The translations under genes were made by a program, and so were the position numbers. From Bedellia somnulentella (lineage: Eukaryota > Arthropoda > Insecta > Lepidoptera > Bedelliidae), in the NCBI GenBank assembly GCA_963576735.1, contig OY755196.1, positions 10,087,912 through 10,151,911 of the forward strand: 64,000 nt of DNA, read 5' to 3'. Below, in pieces: positions 54,111-63,214 of the stretch. Each line of letters opens with the position of its first letter. The stretch's first letter is position 1. A model generated the notes under the pieces. The model worked only from the letters and a program-made list of their open reading frames with translations. It had not been told where the DNA came from and made no database searches.

Positions 54111-54178
54111 GCAAAGCTAAACTACGATCGACTTTTTAACTAGATATCGCGTGGTATAAAACAGCCATCTCTTTCGCA

Positions 54179-55083
54179 GCAACCGTGATAGCCCAGTGGG
54201 TAGAACACTCGTTTATCGTGCAAACGACTAGTGTTCAAATCCTGGGTCGGGCCTACACCAATTTGTCTATTCTGAAGACATATGTGTGGTTAATTTATCA
54301 TGGTTGGGGGCGATCCATTAATTACGTCACACCAATTTCATGATTTTTTGACCCCTCCCTCCCCCTTGTTACACTTCGTCACAATTAACTACACCCTCCC
54401 CCCTTAGTGTGACGTCACATTTGGGTTTTTAGTTCAGGAGAAACTGAAATTACAACATCACTCTGAAACTGAAACTAACTTTTAATGCTTAAACGCTTAC
54501 GGCGTTGTAAATTGAGACTTATTGCCTTTGAATTACATTCGCTATTTCGAAAACAATTATTCATTAAACTCTGCCAGAAAAATAGTATCAAATTTATAGG
54601 CAACGAATACATCCAAACAAATCCGAGTATGTTGAAGATTAGTTTAGTATAATAATATAATAATTATACAAAGTTAGTTAACAAGTGAAATATTTTTTTT
54701 AAACTTAAGTAGATTGAAACATTGTAGTGAGGGTTGTGAGGTCACAAACATGGAACTCCTCCCTCCCCCCTGTCACGATATGTCACATTTTGTGGACCCC
54801 CCTCCCCCCCATGAGGTGTGATGTAATTAATGGATCGTCCCTTGTTAACGGTGAGGGAAAACATCGTGAGGAAACCCACATGGCTGAGTTGTACTTAGTC
54901 ATGTGACAGTGTATTCGTACAAAACGGCGATAGGCCTGCCCCCTATCATGTGAGTACACTGTCCATGCAAAACGTGGGTACTCTGAACACCCGGTGACAA
55001 AGTCACGTGATGTTCAGAAGTATTAGTGCCTCTGCCAACCCCTTCGGGGATATTCGGCGTGAACGTTTATGTTATGTTATATT
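54179..55083 (+). mobile_element. SINE B copy with 12-bp TSD, split by D
   Basis: ATCTCTTTCGCA at 54167-54178 and 55084-55095. The head has A/B boxes as at 38068, and the tail is CCCCTTCGGGG then GGCGTGAACGTTTATG and TTATGTTAT. Interrupted at 54307-54841 by D. Confidence 0.95.
54307..54841 (+). mobile_element. Family D TIR element, intact, 535 bp
   Basis: Ends GGGGCGATCCATTAATTACG and TAATTAATGGATCGTCCC, with TTG on both sides (54304-54306 and 54842-54844), a 3-bp target duplication. Subterminal C/G runs (CCCTCCCTCCCCC, CCCCCCTCCCCCCC) lie just inside. No coding capacity. Confidence 0.9.
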
Positions 55084-55215
55084 ATCTCTTTCGCACTTAC
55101 TTAGTATCCTATGATGTCATCTCATTCCAACCGATATGATGTAGATAAAATAGCGCTCGTGCTAGGTCTCGTGAATGATTTTCCCCTACCTACACATAGG
55201 CCCTATATACGAGTA

Positions 55216-55264
<49 letters not shown>
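55216..55264. repeat. (CT)n(CA)n microsatellite
   Basis: TCTCTCTCTCTCTC followed by about sixteen CA units. Confidence 0.9.
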
Positions 55265-55268
<4 letters not shown>

Positions 55269-55636
55269 CTCACATACAAACTATTTAGTTAATAAATTTA
55301 TAGTAATAAGTTAATTTGATATATTGTAGTAATTTTATTTTTAATTTTATTGTTATAGTATTTTTTATTGTTCTTAGATAGGAGCGATGTCTCCAAACAC
55401 AGACTTTTAAGTTTAAATGGAGACATAAGCACGTTTTAATTTATGTAGCCTTGTTTTACTCAATAAAATCATTTTATTTAACTTTAATTTTTTTATTATC
55501 TCCGTCCCCACATCAACAATGGGTGCATAAAAATCCACAGTCAAGTGAACATAATGCAGGTTTTATTTACTGTGACATACGGATAGCCAGATAGACAGAC
55601 ATATTTTTTTTACTTTTAATGTCATAACTGAAATCA
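55265..55636. other. No gene recognised
   Basis: AT-rich, with an AATAAAATC motif near 55460 that could end an old retroelement. No other signal. Confidence 0.35.
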
Positions 55637-55637
55637 A

Positions 55638-55868
55638 ACTCAAACGTTCACGCCGTATATCCCCGAAGGGGTTGGCAGAGATACTAATACTTCTGAACAT
55701 CACGTGACTTTGTCACCTGGTGTTCAGAGTACCCAACTTTTGCTTGGACAGTAAACTCACGTGACAGGGCAGTCGTATCGCCGTTTTGTGCGAATAAACT
55801 GTCACATGACCAAAGACAACATAGCCATGTGGGTTTCCTCACGATGTTTACCCTCACCGTTAACAACA
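55638..55868 (-). mobile_element. SINE B 3' part
   Basis: ACGTTCACGCCGTATATCC to CCTCACCGTTAACAAC; the tRNA head is missing. Confidence 0.85.
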
Positions 55869-56625
55869 AATTAACCCAAAAAGATAGGTTTGTATGTTAT
55901 ACCTACGGGTTAAGATGGAATTATATTATTCTTCACAACACCCTGTACGAATTTATCCAAGCTAAAATATGTGTGGTGGGTACAAAGTAATTGAATTAAA
56001 TTCTATTGACAGTCACAAAACTGGTTCAAATTTCTAATTGAGTTTCTCAACTCCTATCTTGCCTGTATGTGCATGTGGAGGCCACTGATATAGCGGTTTT
56101 ATAGGCGAAAGCGATTACTTTTTTTAGTGCGATCAGAAAGCAAATATCATAGCCGTGACCGAATCTATACTTAGTCTTAGTAGATTGTGTTTCTACTAGA
56201 AATTATACCATTAATTAGACATGGAATACACCAACGATATTAAGTTGTGGCATTTCAGGATTTTTATCCACATTAATTTCGGTTTGGTACGTTTTAGATT
56301 CTCATTTTTATACAAAATTAAAATTTTAGACGCATTATTTATTTTATAACTTTTGTTTTTCCAATGAAAGAATGAATTCCGTATCGTACCCGTACATCAC
56401 TCAACTGAAAGAGTTTTTAAAATGCCGATAAATTATTTCGTTGGCACGCAGTCTACACATATTTACGACTTAATCAATATAAGTGTTATGTAGGAACTTT
56501 ATGTTTACACCTCTTTTAGGTATCACCGTAGTGAAAATACATGAAACATAAAATCTACGTCACCTTAAAATCAAATCGCTTTGTAAATCGCTACCAAAAC
56601 CGCTCTCCCCGTGGCCAAGTGCCTT
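55869..56625. other. No gene recognised
   Basis: AT-rich, no element end or exon recognised. Confidence 0.4.
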
Positions 56626-56746
56626 GCAATATAATGAAGTTGTAAGTTAGTGGTCAACATGAGCGCGACGCATTGTTTTAGCCGGACCACGCTGGAGTAA
56701 CTTAGCACAACTTCCCTGATTTGATATTGTTTACTTCAACTTGAAT

Positions 56747-56993
56747 GTACATACATACATATACTCACGGATATGAATCCCTTGAAGGGGTAGCCAGAGC
56801 TAGGGAATCAGAAATTCGTCAGTCACTTTTGGAAGTTGCTTGGGGAAAAGATGGTGGAATAAAGGTTGTTGGTGATGGGTCTCCAACCGCATTGCCCAAA
56901 AATCCCTTAAAAGCCCCAATACCGTTTGTCGCCTCTTATGAACACACATCGGGAGAAATTGGGTAGTGTTATTCTAAGCCGACACTACACGGC
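56747..56993 (-). mobile_element. SINE A copy between duplicated units
   Basis: (CATA)n, CTCACGGATATGAATCCC, full body, head CCGACACTACACGGC. Confidence 0.9.
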
Positions 56994-57067
56994 AATACAA
57001 TGAAGTTGTAAGTTAGTGGTCAACAAGAGTCGACGCATTGTTTCAGCCGGACCACGCTGCACAACCT

Positions 57068-57285
57068 AATAAATAAAGGAAAGAAAAATTTCGACAAAGG
57101 CGGGAATCGAACCCGCGACCTCGGGTATACGCTCCCGTCGCTCTGCCAATTGAGCTACCGTGTCAATGGCTTTGTTTTTTTTACACTTTTAACACTGGGC
57201 CGAAATTTTTCTTTCCTTTATTTAGTCTTTATTTATTAGTAATAATCGCCACATGAAGTTTTCATGATCAAAAACATTCGAATTA
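57068..57285 (-). mobile_element. Family C fold-back retroposon with 9-bp TSD
   Basis: GCACAACCT at 57059-57067 and 57286-57294. A minus-strand tRNA-like core (57092-57164) is followed by plus-oriented tail sequence (AAATTTTTCTTTCCTTTATT ... GAAGTTTTCATGATCAAAAA), so both ends carry the same inverted tail. Confidence 0.9.
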
Positions 57286-57404
57286 GCACAACCTCCCTGA
57301 TTTGATATTGTTTACTTCAACTTGTATGTGGGGAATTGTGTTCGTCATTTTTCTGCATCGGTTCAGAGTTAAGCTAAATCCTGCTCAGAATAGCACAAAC
57401 CGTT

Positions 57405-57589
57405 TTATGTGTAAAAGTGTTGGTAGACATGGCTGGGTGATGTGGTTGTTGATGGTGAGAGACCCATCACTGACTGTGACTTTTTGCCTTTTCACTTGCA
57501 AAAGTGGCAAAGAAATTTCTGAGAGACTCTGGAGTTCTGGCTATGCCTTTTTTAGGATTTACAGCCGTGAGTGTATGTATGTATGTATC
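57405..57589 (+). mobile_element. SINE A copy, decayed
   Basis: GGGTGATGTGGTTGTTGATGG, AAAAGTGGCAAAGAAATTTC, then ACAGCCGTGAGTGTATGTATG. Confidence 0.7.
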
Positions 57590-57615
57590 ATTTAAGCGTT
57601 ACGTGAACCTCTCTT

Positions 57616-57864
57616 TGCCGTGTAGTGTCGGCTTAGAATAGCACTACCCCGTTTCTATCGATTGGTGTACGTAAGAGGCGACTAACGGGTTGGGGCTTTT
57701 AAGGGATTTTTGGGCGATGCGGCTAGAGACCCATCACCAACAACCTTTACTTTACCATCCTTTCCCCACTCAATTTCCAAAAGTGGCTGAGGAATTTCTG
57801 ATTCCCTAGCTCTGGCTACCCCTTCTAGGGATTTATAGCCGTGAGTATATGTTATGTTATGTTA
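57616..57864 (+). mobile_element. SINE A copy with B-type tail and 12-bp TSD
   Basis: TGAACCTCTCTT at 57604-57615 and 57865-57876. The tail is TATGTTATGTTATG, the microsatellite typical of B, on an otherwise normal subtype 1 A. Confidence 0.9.
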
Positions 57865-58210
57865 TGAACCTCTCTTGCTAAATCAGGCCGTATGTTCATG
57901 AAAGAGAGTGGGGTTTACTAACTACTAGGGGACCACATTGGCTTCTTTTGGATACATGGAGTATTATAAAAAAAACTAAGAAATATGCCGTCAAAGTATT
58001 TATTTATTAAACTGTCAACTCGCAAAGCTCACTCCGTATATACTCGAACACGGGGTGGCGCAGGTTCTAATACTTCTGAACATTACGTGTTATTCTGGTC
58101 ACCTCCATTTTAGACTACCCAGTTTTTGCTTGGAAAGCGCATTCACATGATAGAGGACAGACCTATCGCTATTTTATAAGTATACCCTGCCACATGACTA
58201 AAACTCGGTC

Positions 58211-58456
58211 ACGTGTAGTGTTGGCTTAGAATAGCACTACCCCATTACTTCCGGTGGGAGTACGTAAGAGGCGACTAACGGTATTGGGGCTTTTAAGGGA
58301 TTTTTGGGCGATGCGGTTGGAGACCCATCACCAACAACCTTTATTTTACCATCTTTTCCCCACTCAACTTTCCAAAGGTGGCTGAGGAATTTCTCATTCC
58401 TTAGCTCTGGCTACCCCATCTAGGGATTTATAGCCGTGAGTATATGTATGTATGTA
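58211..58456 (+). mobile_element. SINE A copy inside B
   Basis: Full-length subtype 1 with TATGTATGTATGTAAACC tail, between B pieces. Confidence 0.9.
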
Positions 58457-58506
58457 AACCACTTTGATAAACTATACATGTGACTTTAGAAAGAAACATC
58501 AGAATT

Positions 58507-58600
58507 AGCTGTGTAGTATCGGCTTAGAATAGTACTATCCCATTTCTTCGCAGGCGGAAACTAAGGGTATTGAGTCTTTTTAAGTGATTTTTGGGCGAGG
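58507..58600 (+). mobile_element. SINE A head fragment inside B
   Basis: CTGTGTAGTATCGGCTTAGAA to AAGTGATTTTTGGGCG. Confidence 0.8.
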
Positions 58601-58828
58601 ACTTGTATGCGTATCTCGCGCATGAGAAGTGGTGTTTCTCTCACTGAGCTATCACAGATGTTCTTCAACTAAATAAAAATAAGATATACAAAACACCACT
58701 GTGAGAATTTCAATTCAGGTTCCGCCGGTTTCTCTAACAATTTCAACAAGAGATAGCAACTTTAATTAGGTTTACTTCGGTACGGGAATCGAAAAGAAAA
58801 CGGATGCAGGAACGAAATACGATTTTTT

Positions 58829-59815
58829 TTTTTATTTATTTATATGCATCACACTGAGACATGAAACATTACATGATAAATAACATGCTTAATGCCTTAT
58901 AATCTAGTTACAATGTCCTTAATTGTGTGTTGACAGCTTTTTTTGTAATTTAATTTATGCGTGTAAACGTTAAACTCTTAAATATTTATAAAGTACACTA
59001 GTTAATAATAATAATATTGTGAAAAAACCTAACAAGACAGAGTAAAATAAAAATAAAAGTAAAATAAAATAACAACTAAGGAAGTAGAGTAGTAGTATCA
59101 ACAATTTCAATTTTGTGACTTTACTTTTGTTTGTTTTGAAATATATTTCTTATTTGTGATCTAAAACGGTTGAGACCCACAAAAATGTCAAGTCTATTGT
59201 TCAAACTATTATATAGGCGTCTCATATGAATGAATGGGTCGTGCTGAGCTCTTAGGCTTTTACAAGTAGGTAAATTAAAAGTGTTTACGTTTTTGACAGC
59301 TCGAGGTCTGAAGTTAGGAATATTTAAATTCAAAGTAGAGGCTAATGTAGTACAAAGTGTACTGTGCAGAATCTTATGGAGTGTGATGAGTATTATTTCT
59401 GTTCGACGGTTTTCTAGCGTGCTAACTTTAAAATGCAGCTGCCGGCTTAGGTACGATCGTTGTGTATATTTTAGACCATAGCGATAAGTTAGCATCCTGA
59501 GAAATCTAGCCTGTACCCTCTCGATAGCGTCAATATGCACCTGGTAAAATGGGGTCCAGATCACAGCGCAATATTCTAGTTTACTACGTATAAAGCTATA
59601 ATAAAGCAAAATGAGCGATCGTGGATTACGTAAATCTCTACTGATTCTGGACAAGAAACCTATCATTTTATTGCATGAGGATATCAGATACTCATAATGT
59701 GGTCTAAATGAAAGTTCCCTGTCAAGTATAACCCCCAAGTCTTTAACTTGATCCTCTTTACGACGAATGAATAATATCAAGTTTTGTAAGGAATAAGGGT
59801 ACAAATATATTTATG
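58829..59815 (-). mobile_element. LINE C-terminal end, 5'-truncated
   Basis: A minus-strand open frame (59121-59804, 227 residues) starts after the RT core: VKDLGVILDRELSFRPHYEY, SFIRSKLEYCAVIWTPFY, ERVQARFLRMLTYR, ending in SQIRNIFQNK. This is the post-RT region of a Jockey/CR1-type LINE, similar in layout to 23741-24601 but a different family. The 3' UTR ends in an A-rich AAAT-type tail near 58829. No RT catalytic box, so dead on arrival. Confidence 0.85.
59121..59804 (-). CDS. LINE post-RT fragment (227 aa)
   Basis: Uninterrupted frame of the C-terminal LINE region. The first Met is not a true start because the element is truncated there. No function on its own. Confidence 0.75.
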   Translation of the reverse strand: MYPYSLQNLILFIRRKEDQVKDLGVILDRELSFRPHYEYLISSCNKMIGFLSRISRDLRNPRSLILLYYSFIRSKLEYCAVIWTPFYQVHIDAIERVQARFLRMLTYRYGLKYTQRSYLSRQLHFKVSTLENRRTEIILITLHKILHSTLCTTLASTLNLNIPNFRPRAVKNVNTFNLPTCKSLRAQHDPFIHMRRLYNSLNNRLDIFVGLNRFRSQIRNIFQNKQK

Positions 59816-59820
59816 TCAAC

Positions 59821-60238
59821 TAGTATTATAATTCCAAAGCTCTGGCTACCTTGTTAAGGGATTTATAGCCGTGAGTATATGTATGAATGTAGTATTATAA
59901 TTATGTATGACTGTGTAGTGTCGGCTTAGAATAGCACTACCCCATTTCTTCCGGTGGGTGTACGTAAGAGGCGACTAACGGTATTGGGGCTTTTTAAGGG
60001 ATTTTTGGGCGATGCGGTTGGAGACCCATCACCAACGACCTTTATTTTACCATCTTTTCCCCACGCAACTCCCAAAAGTGGCTGAGGAATTTTTAATTCC
60101 TTAGCTCTGGCTACCCCTTCTAGGGTTTTATAGCCGTGAGTATATGTATGTATGTAGTATTATAATTCCAAAGCTCTGGCTACCTTGTTAAGGGATTTAA
60201 AGCCGTGAGTATACTATGTATGAATGTAGTATTATTAT
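59821..60238 (+). repeat. 80-bp direct repeats flanking an A copy
   Basis: TAGTATTATAATTCCAAAGC ... GGCTACCTTGTTAAGGG at 59821 and 60155, nearly identical over about 80 bp. Each is itself a fragment of an A tail. Confidence 0.85.
59898..60154 (+). mobile_element. SINE A copy
   Basis: Full-length subtype 1, flanked by TAGTATTATAATT (13 bp). Confidence 0.9.
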
Positions 60239-60265
60239 AAATTTTTTCACTACATATTTTTCTCC

Positions 60266-60590
60266 GCGGGTGATACAGCTCAGTGTGTAGAACACCGCCT
60301 ATGATGATGAGGGTTCCAAACCCGGGTCAGGTCTACATAAATATGGCTTTCTTAAAGTCGAATGTGTGCTTAATTTATCATGCTTGTTAACGGTGAGAAA
60401 AACGTCGTGAGGAAACCCACATGACTGAGTTGTACTTTGTCATGTGACAGTGTATTCGTACAAAACGGCCACCAATCACGTGAGTACACCGTCCAAGGAA
60501 AACGAGGGTACTGTAATCATCAGGTGACATGTCACGTGGTATTCAGAAGGATTAGTACCTCTGCCAACCCAGCAGGGTTGAGTTTGTTTA
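60266..60590 (+). mobile_element. SINE B copy, diverged
   Basis: GTGATACAGCTCAGTGTGTAG head, GGGTTCCAAACCCGGG B-box region, body to AGTACCTCTGCCAACCC; the tail is altered. Confidence 0.8.
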
Positions 60591-60647
60591 ACAGAGGCTC
60601 CCAAAGTATGCTCAGCCAGTAGCTTAAAAACTTACCTTCTTAAATAA

Positions 60648-60896
60648 CATACATACATACATATACTCACGGCTGTAAATCCTGTGAAGGGGTAGCCAGA
60701 GCTAGGGAACTAGAAATTCCTCTGCCGCTTTTGGAAATTGCGTGGGGAAAAGATGGTGAAATAAAGGTTTTTGGTGATGGGTCTCCAACAGCATCGCCCA
60801 AAAATCCCTTAAAAGCCCCAATACCGTTAGTCGCCTCTTACTTAAACCCATCGGAAGAAATGGGGTAGTGCTATTCTAAGCCGGCACTACACAGCA
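60648..60896 (-). mobile_element. SINE A copy
   Basis: Full-length; head CCGGCACTACACAGCAG. Confidence 0.9.
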
Positions 60897-60948
60897 GCAC
60901 TAAATAAATTTAATTAAAGGGCATTTATATGCTAATAAACAATATATT

Positions 60949-61202
60949 GCCGTGTAGTGCCGGCTTAGAATGTCGCTACCCCTTTCTACCCACGGGTGTC
61001 GTAAGAGGCGACTAAGGGTTTTTGCGGCTTTTTATTGGTTTTTTGGGCGATGCGGTTGGAGACCCATCATCAAAAACCTTTATTTTACCGTTTTTTCCCC
61101 ACTCAACTTCCAAAAGTGGCTGGGGAATTTATGATTCCTTAGCTCTGGCTACCCCTTCTAGGGAATTATAGCCGTGAGTATATGCATGTATGTATGTATG
61201 TA
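60949..61202 (+). mobile_element. SINE A copy, subtype 2
   Basis: TGTAGTGCCGGCTTAGAATG, ACCCACGGGTGTCG, GCGGCTTTTTATTGG, tail GCATGTATGTATGTATG. Confidence 0.9.
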
Positions 61203-61497
61203 ACATATATAATTTGTTTATCCTCACTCTACAAGTTACCATACTCGCTCCTCATAGAATATTGTTTGGCTCGCAACAATTTAGTTCAGTTCCACGCGAA
61301 ATACTCAGATGAAAAACTAAGGTGTTCGCAGAGAAATAAAGTTTGTTAATTGAGTAATGATATACGAACGGTATTCTCTGGGGAACGAGGATTCTTTGTT
61401 TAAGAAATTACAAGCGAAATTTACCTTGTTTTTTTTTTGTTTTATTCCTTATCTTTCTTTCTTTCTAATTTGTTGATGCATTTATACCATCAGGCAT
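61203..61497. other. No gene recognised
   Basis: AT-rich with homopolymer T; nothing identified. Confidence 0.4.
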
Positions 61498-61797
61498 TTA
61501 CATACACATACTGACGACTATAAACACAGAAAAGAGTAGCCAGAGTTTTCAGCATAAATGTAAATGGCTTTTTACCAAATAAAAATTTTTTTTATTTATT
61601 TATTTAGCGCTTCGGAATTCAAATTCCTCAGCCACTTTTGGAAGTTAAATGGAGAGGCATTATAAATAAAGGTTGTGGGTGATGGATCTCCAACCGCATC
61701 GCCCAAAAAATATTTAATAAGCCCTATTACCCTCAGTCGTCTCTTCAACACCTACGGGAAGAAATGGGTTAGTGCTAATTTAAGCCAACACTACACA
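61498..61797 (-). mobile_element. SINE A copy with 60-bp A/T insert
   Basis: ACATACACATACTGACGACT to CCAACACTACACAAAAC. 61545-61607 is foreign A/T-rich sequence with (TTTA)n. Confidence 0.75.
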
Positions 61798-62317
61798 AAA
61801 CTACCAGCATTTCTATCACAAATAATTTAAAATAAAAGTCAGTTTTCATCCCGCCTTCATGGTTTTATACCAACATATTTTTAATATAACGATTTGAAAC
61901 AAAATGTCGAGAATTTAAAATGTAAATCGAAATAGTTCCAAAATAACAGTGAAACAAATCCTTGAGGTTTTGGTCCGTAGGTCGAATTGGGAGTTTTAAT
62001 TAAAATTCTAAAGCACGGTTTGTCACCCCTGGCCCCGGTCAAACGGAAATCAAATAGTTTAATTAGTTTTTGTGAACAAATCCAAACTTTATAAGCTATT
62101 ATAATTGTTTTACAATTCGATTTAAGTGTGGTTAGGACTGGCCGCAGTCGATGTATACTATGGGACAAATTGGGAATCAATTTAGTATTATTAACACGTA
62201 ATTTAAAAACATAAATCCATGGGCTAAATAATGCGATTTATGAATGATTTGGTGTGAAAGTTGACGTCTTAAGAAAGGTGTAATAAAAAGAGTTGGTGGT
62301 GGTTTGAAAAGGCCTAC
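61798..62317. other. No gene recognised
   Basis: AT-rich; a 99-codon minus-strand frame shows no domain. Confidence 0.35.
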
Positions 62318-62592
62318 GTACATAAATATACACCGCTAGTTCCCACTGGGGTAGGCAGAGACTATCGATAGCCCCTTTTACATCCATCAATCTTTTCATA
62401 CATGCTCTTTTATTCTTTATACTCGGACGGCCCTTTTGGGCACACTCTCTATTTGGGTCCAGGTGTGTCCTGCGTGCTCGTCATCTACTCACACTACCTC
62501 CCACATTGGCTCTTCAGATCTCCTTCACCAATTTACTGGCATCCATCTATGTGCCCAAACCCCAACCTTCCTATTTCTATCTTTCATTATAC
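62318..62592 (-). mobile_element. LINE J 3' end, diverged
   Basis: CACCGCTAGTTCCCACTGGG, then J coding sequence to TATCTTTCATTATAC; frame broken. Confidence 0.8.
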
Positions 62593-63214
62593 TTTTTTTT
62601 ATAAATTCACTTTTTTTTAATTAAATCCCTTTCATAACAAAAGTTAGAATATTATATTCATCAAAATAGTTGACACAACAAAGCTAGAAAAAAACAATCA
62701 AGAATTCAATAGGACTCGTCCTGGCACACAAAACAGTCGAACCGTTGACAATATATTGAAAAAAAACAACAGAATATGAAAACCAAATGTTGACATATTC
62801 TGTACGGGAGCGTGGCTGAATCGAAGAGATTTCGGTTTGTCGTTCGCTTGAAAAAAGAAACAAAACATGGGTTGCCTAAAATCTGAAATTGAAAGGGTTT
62901 GCAAAAATACCGTTATGGAATGGAACGGCAAAGAATTTAAATGGATGTGTCACGAATATTTCTACGGCAACGTAATACCAAACTCGTTTGTCAAGTTGGT
63001 TATGAAATAAATATTTGTCACAGACAATTTTCACAAACGGCTATATTATATTAGAATATTCTAATATTAAATAAAATACCGAAGAGCTACTTAACTATTC
63101 ATTCAATTATTGCTAGTACCCCTGTTGGAAAATTAATCCATAGCTCACGTCACAATCATATATTTTCTATGAAAAGTATAAAACTGAATATTAAAAGAAA
63201 AAAAAAAAAGAAAA
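62593..63214. other. No gene recognised
   Basis: AT-rich; no exon or repeat end recognised. Confidence 0.4.

Larger units (their letters stand above)
54110..55170. mobile_element. Family F element, copy 3, split by B
   Basis: Left part to ATCTCTTTCGCA (54178) and right part from 55096 (CTTACTTAGTATCC...TCGTGCTAGG) match F at 4582-4711. The gap is a B SINE with a 12-bp duplicated target. Confidence 0.75.
56626..57327. repeat. 120-bp direct duplication around A and C
   Basis: Unit 1 (56626-56745: AATGAAGTTGTAAGTTAGTG ... TTTGATATTGTTTACTTC) recurs at 56998-57327, with an A element between the two units and a C element inside the second. Confidence 0.85.
58027..58661 (-). mobile_element. SINE B copy split by two A elements
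   Basis: B pieces at 58027-58210, 58457-58507 and 58601-58661 (CTCACTGAGCTATCACAG, head complement) are in collinear order, separated by A insertions. Confidence 0.8.

Noticed and set aside
55111..55314. ORF with HTHTHTHT run
   Set aside because: Simple translation of a CA microsatellite.
23150..57164. Several tRNA-like sequences as real tRNA genes
   Set aside because: A- and B-boxes are good but the anticodon arm cannot form a normal stem and 7-nt loop, copies are repeated with common tails, and two have target-site duplications; they are retroposons.
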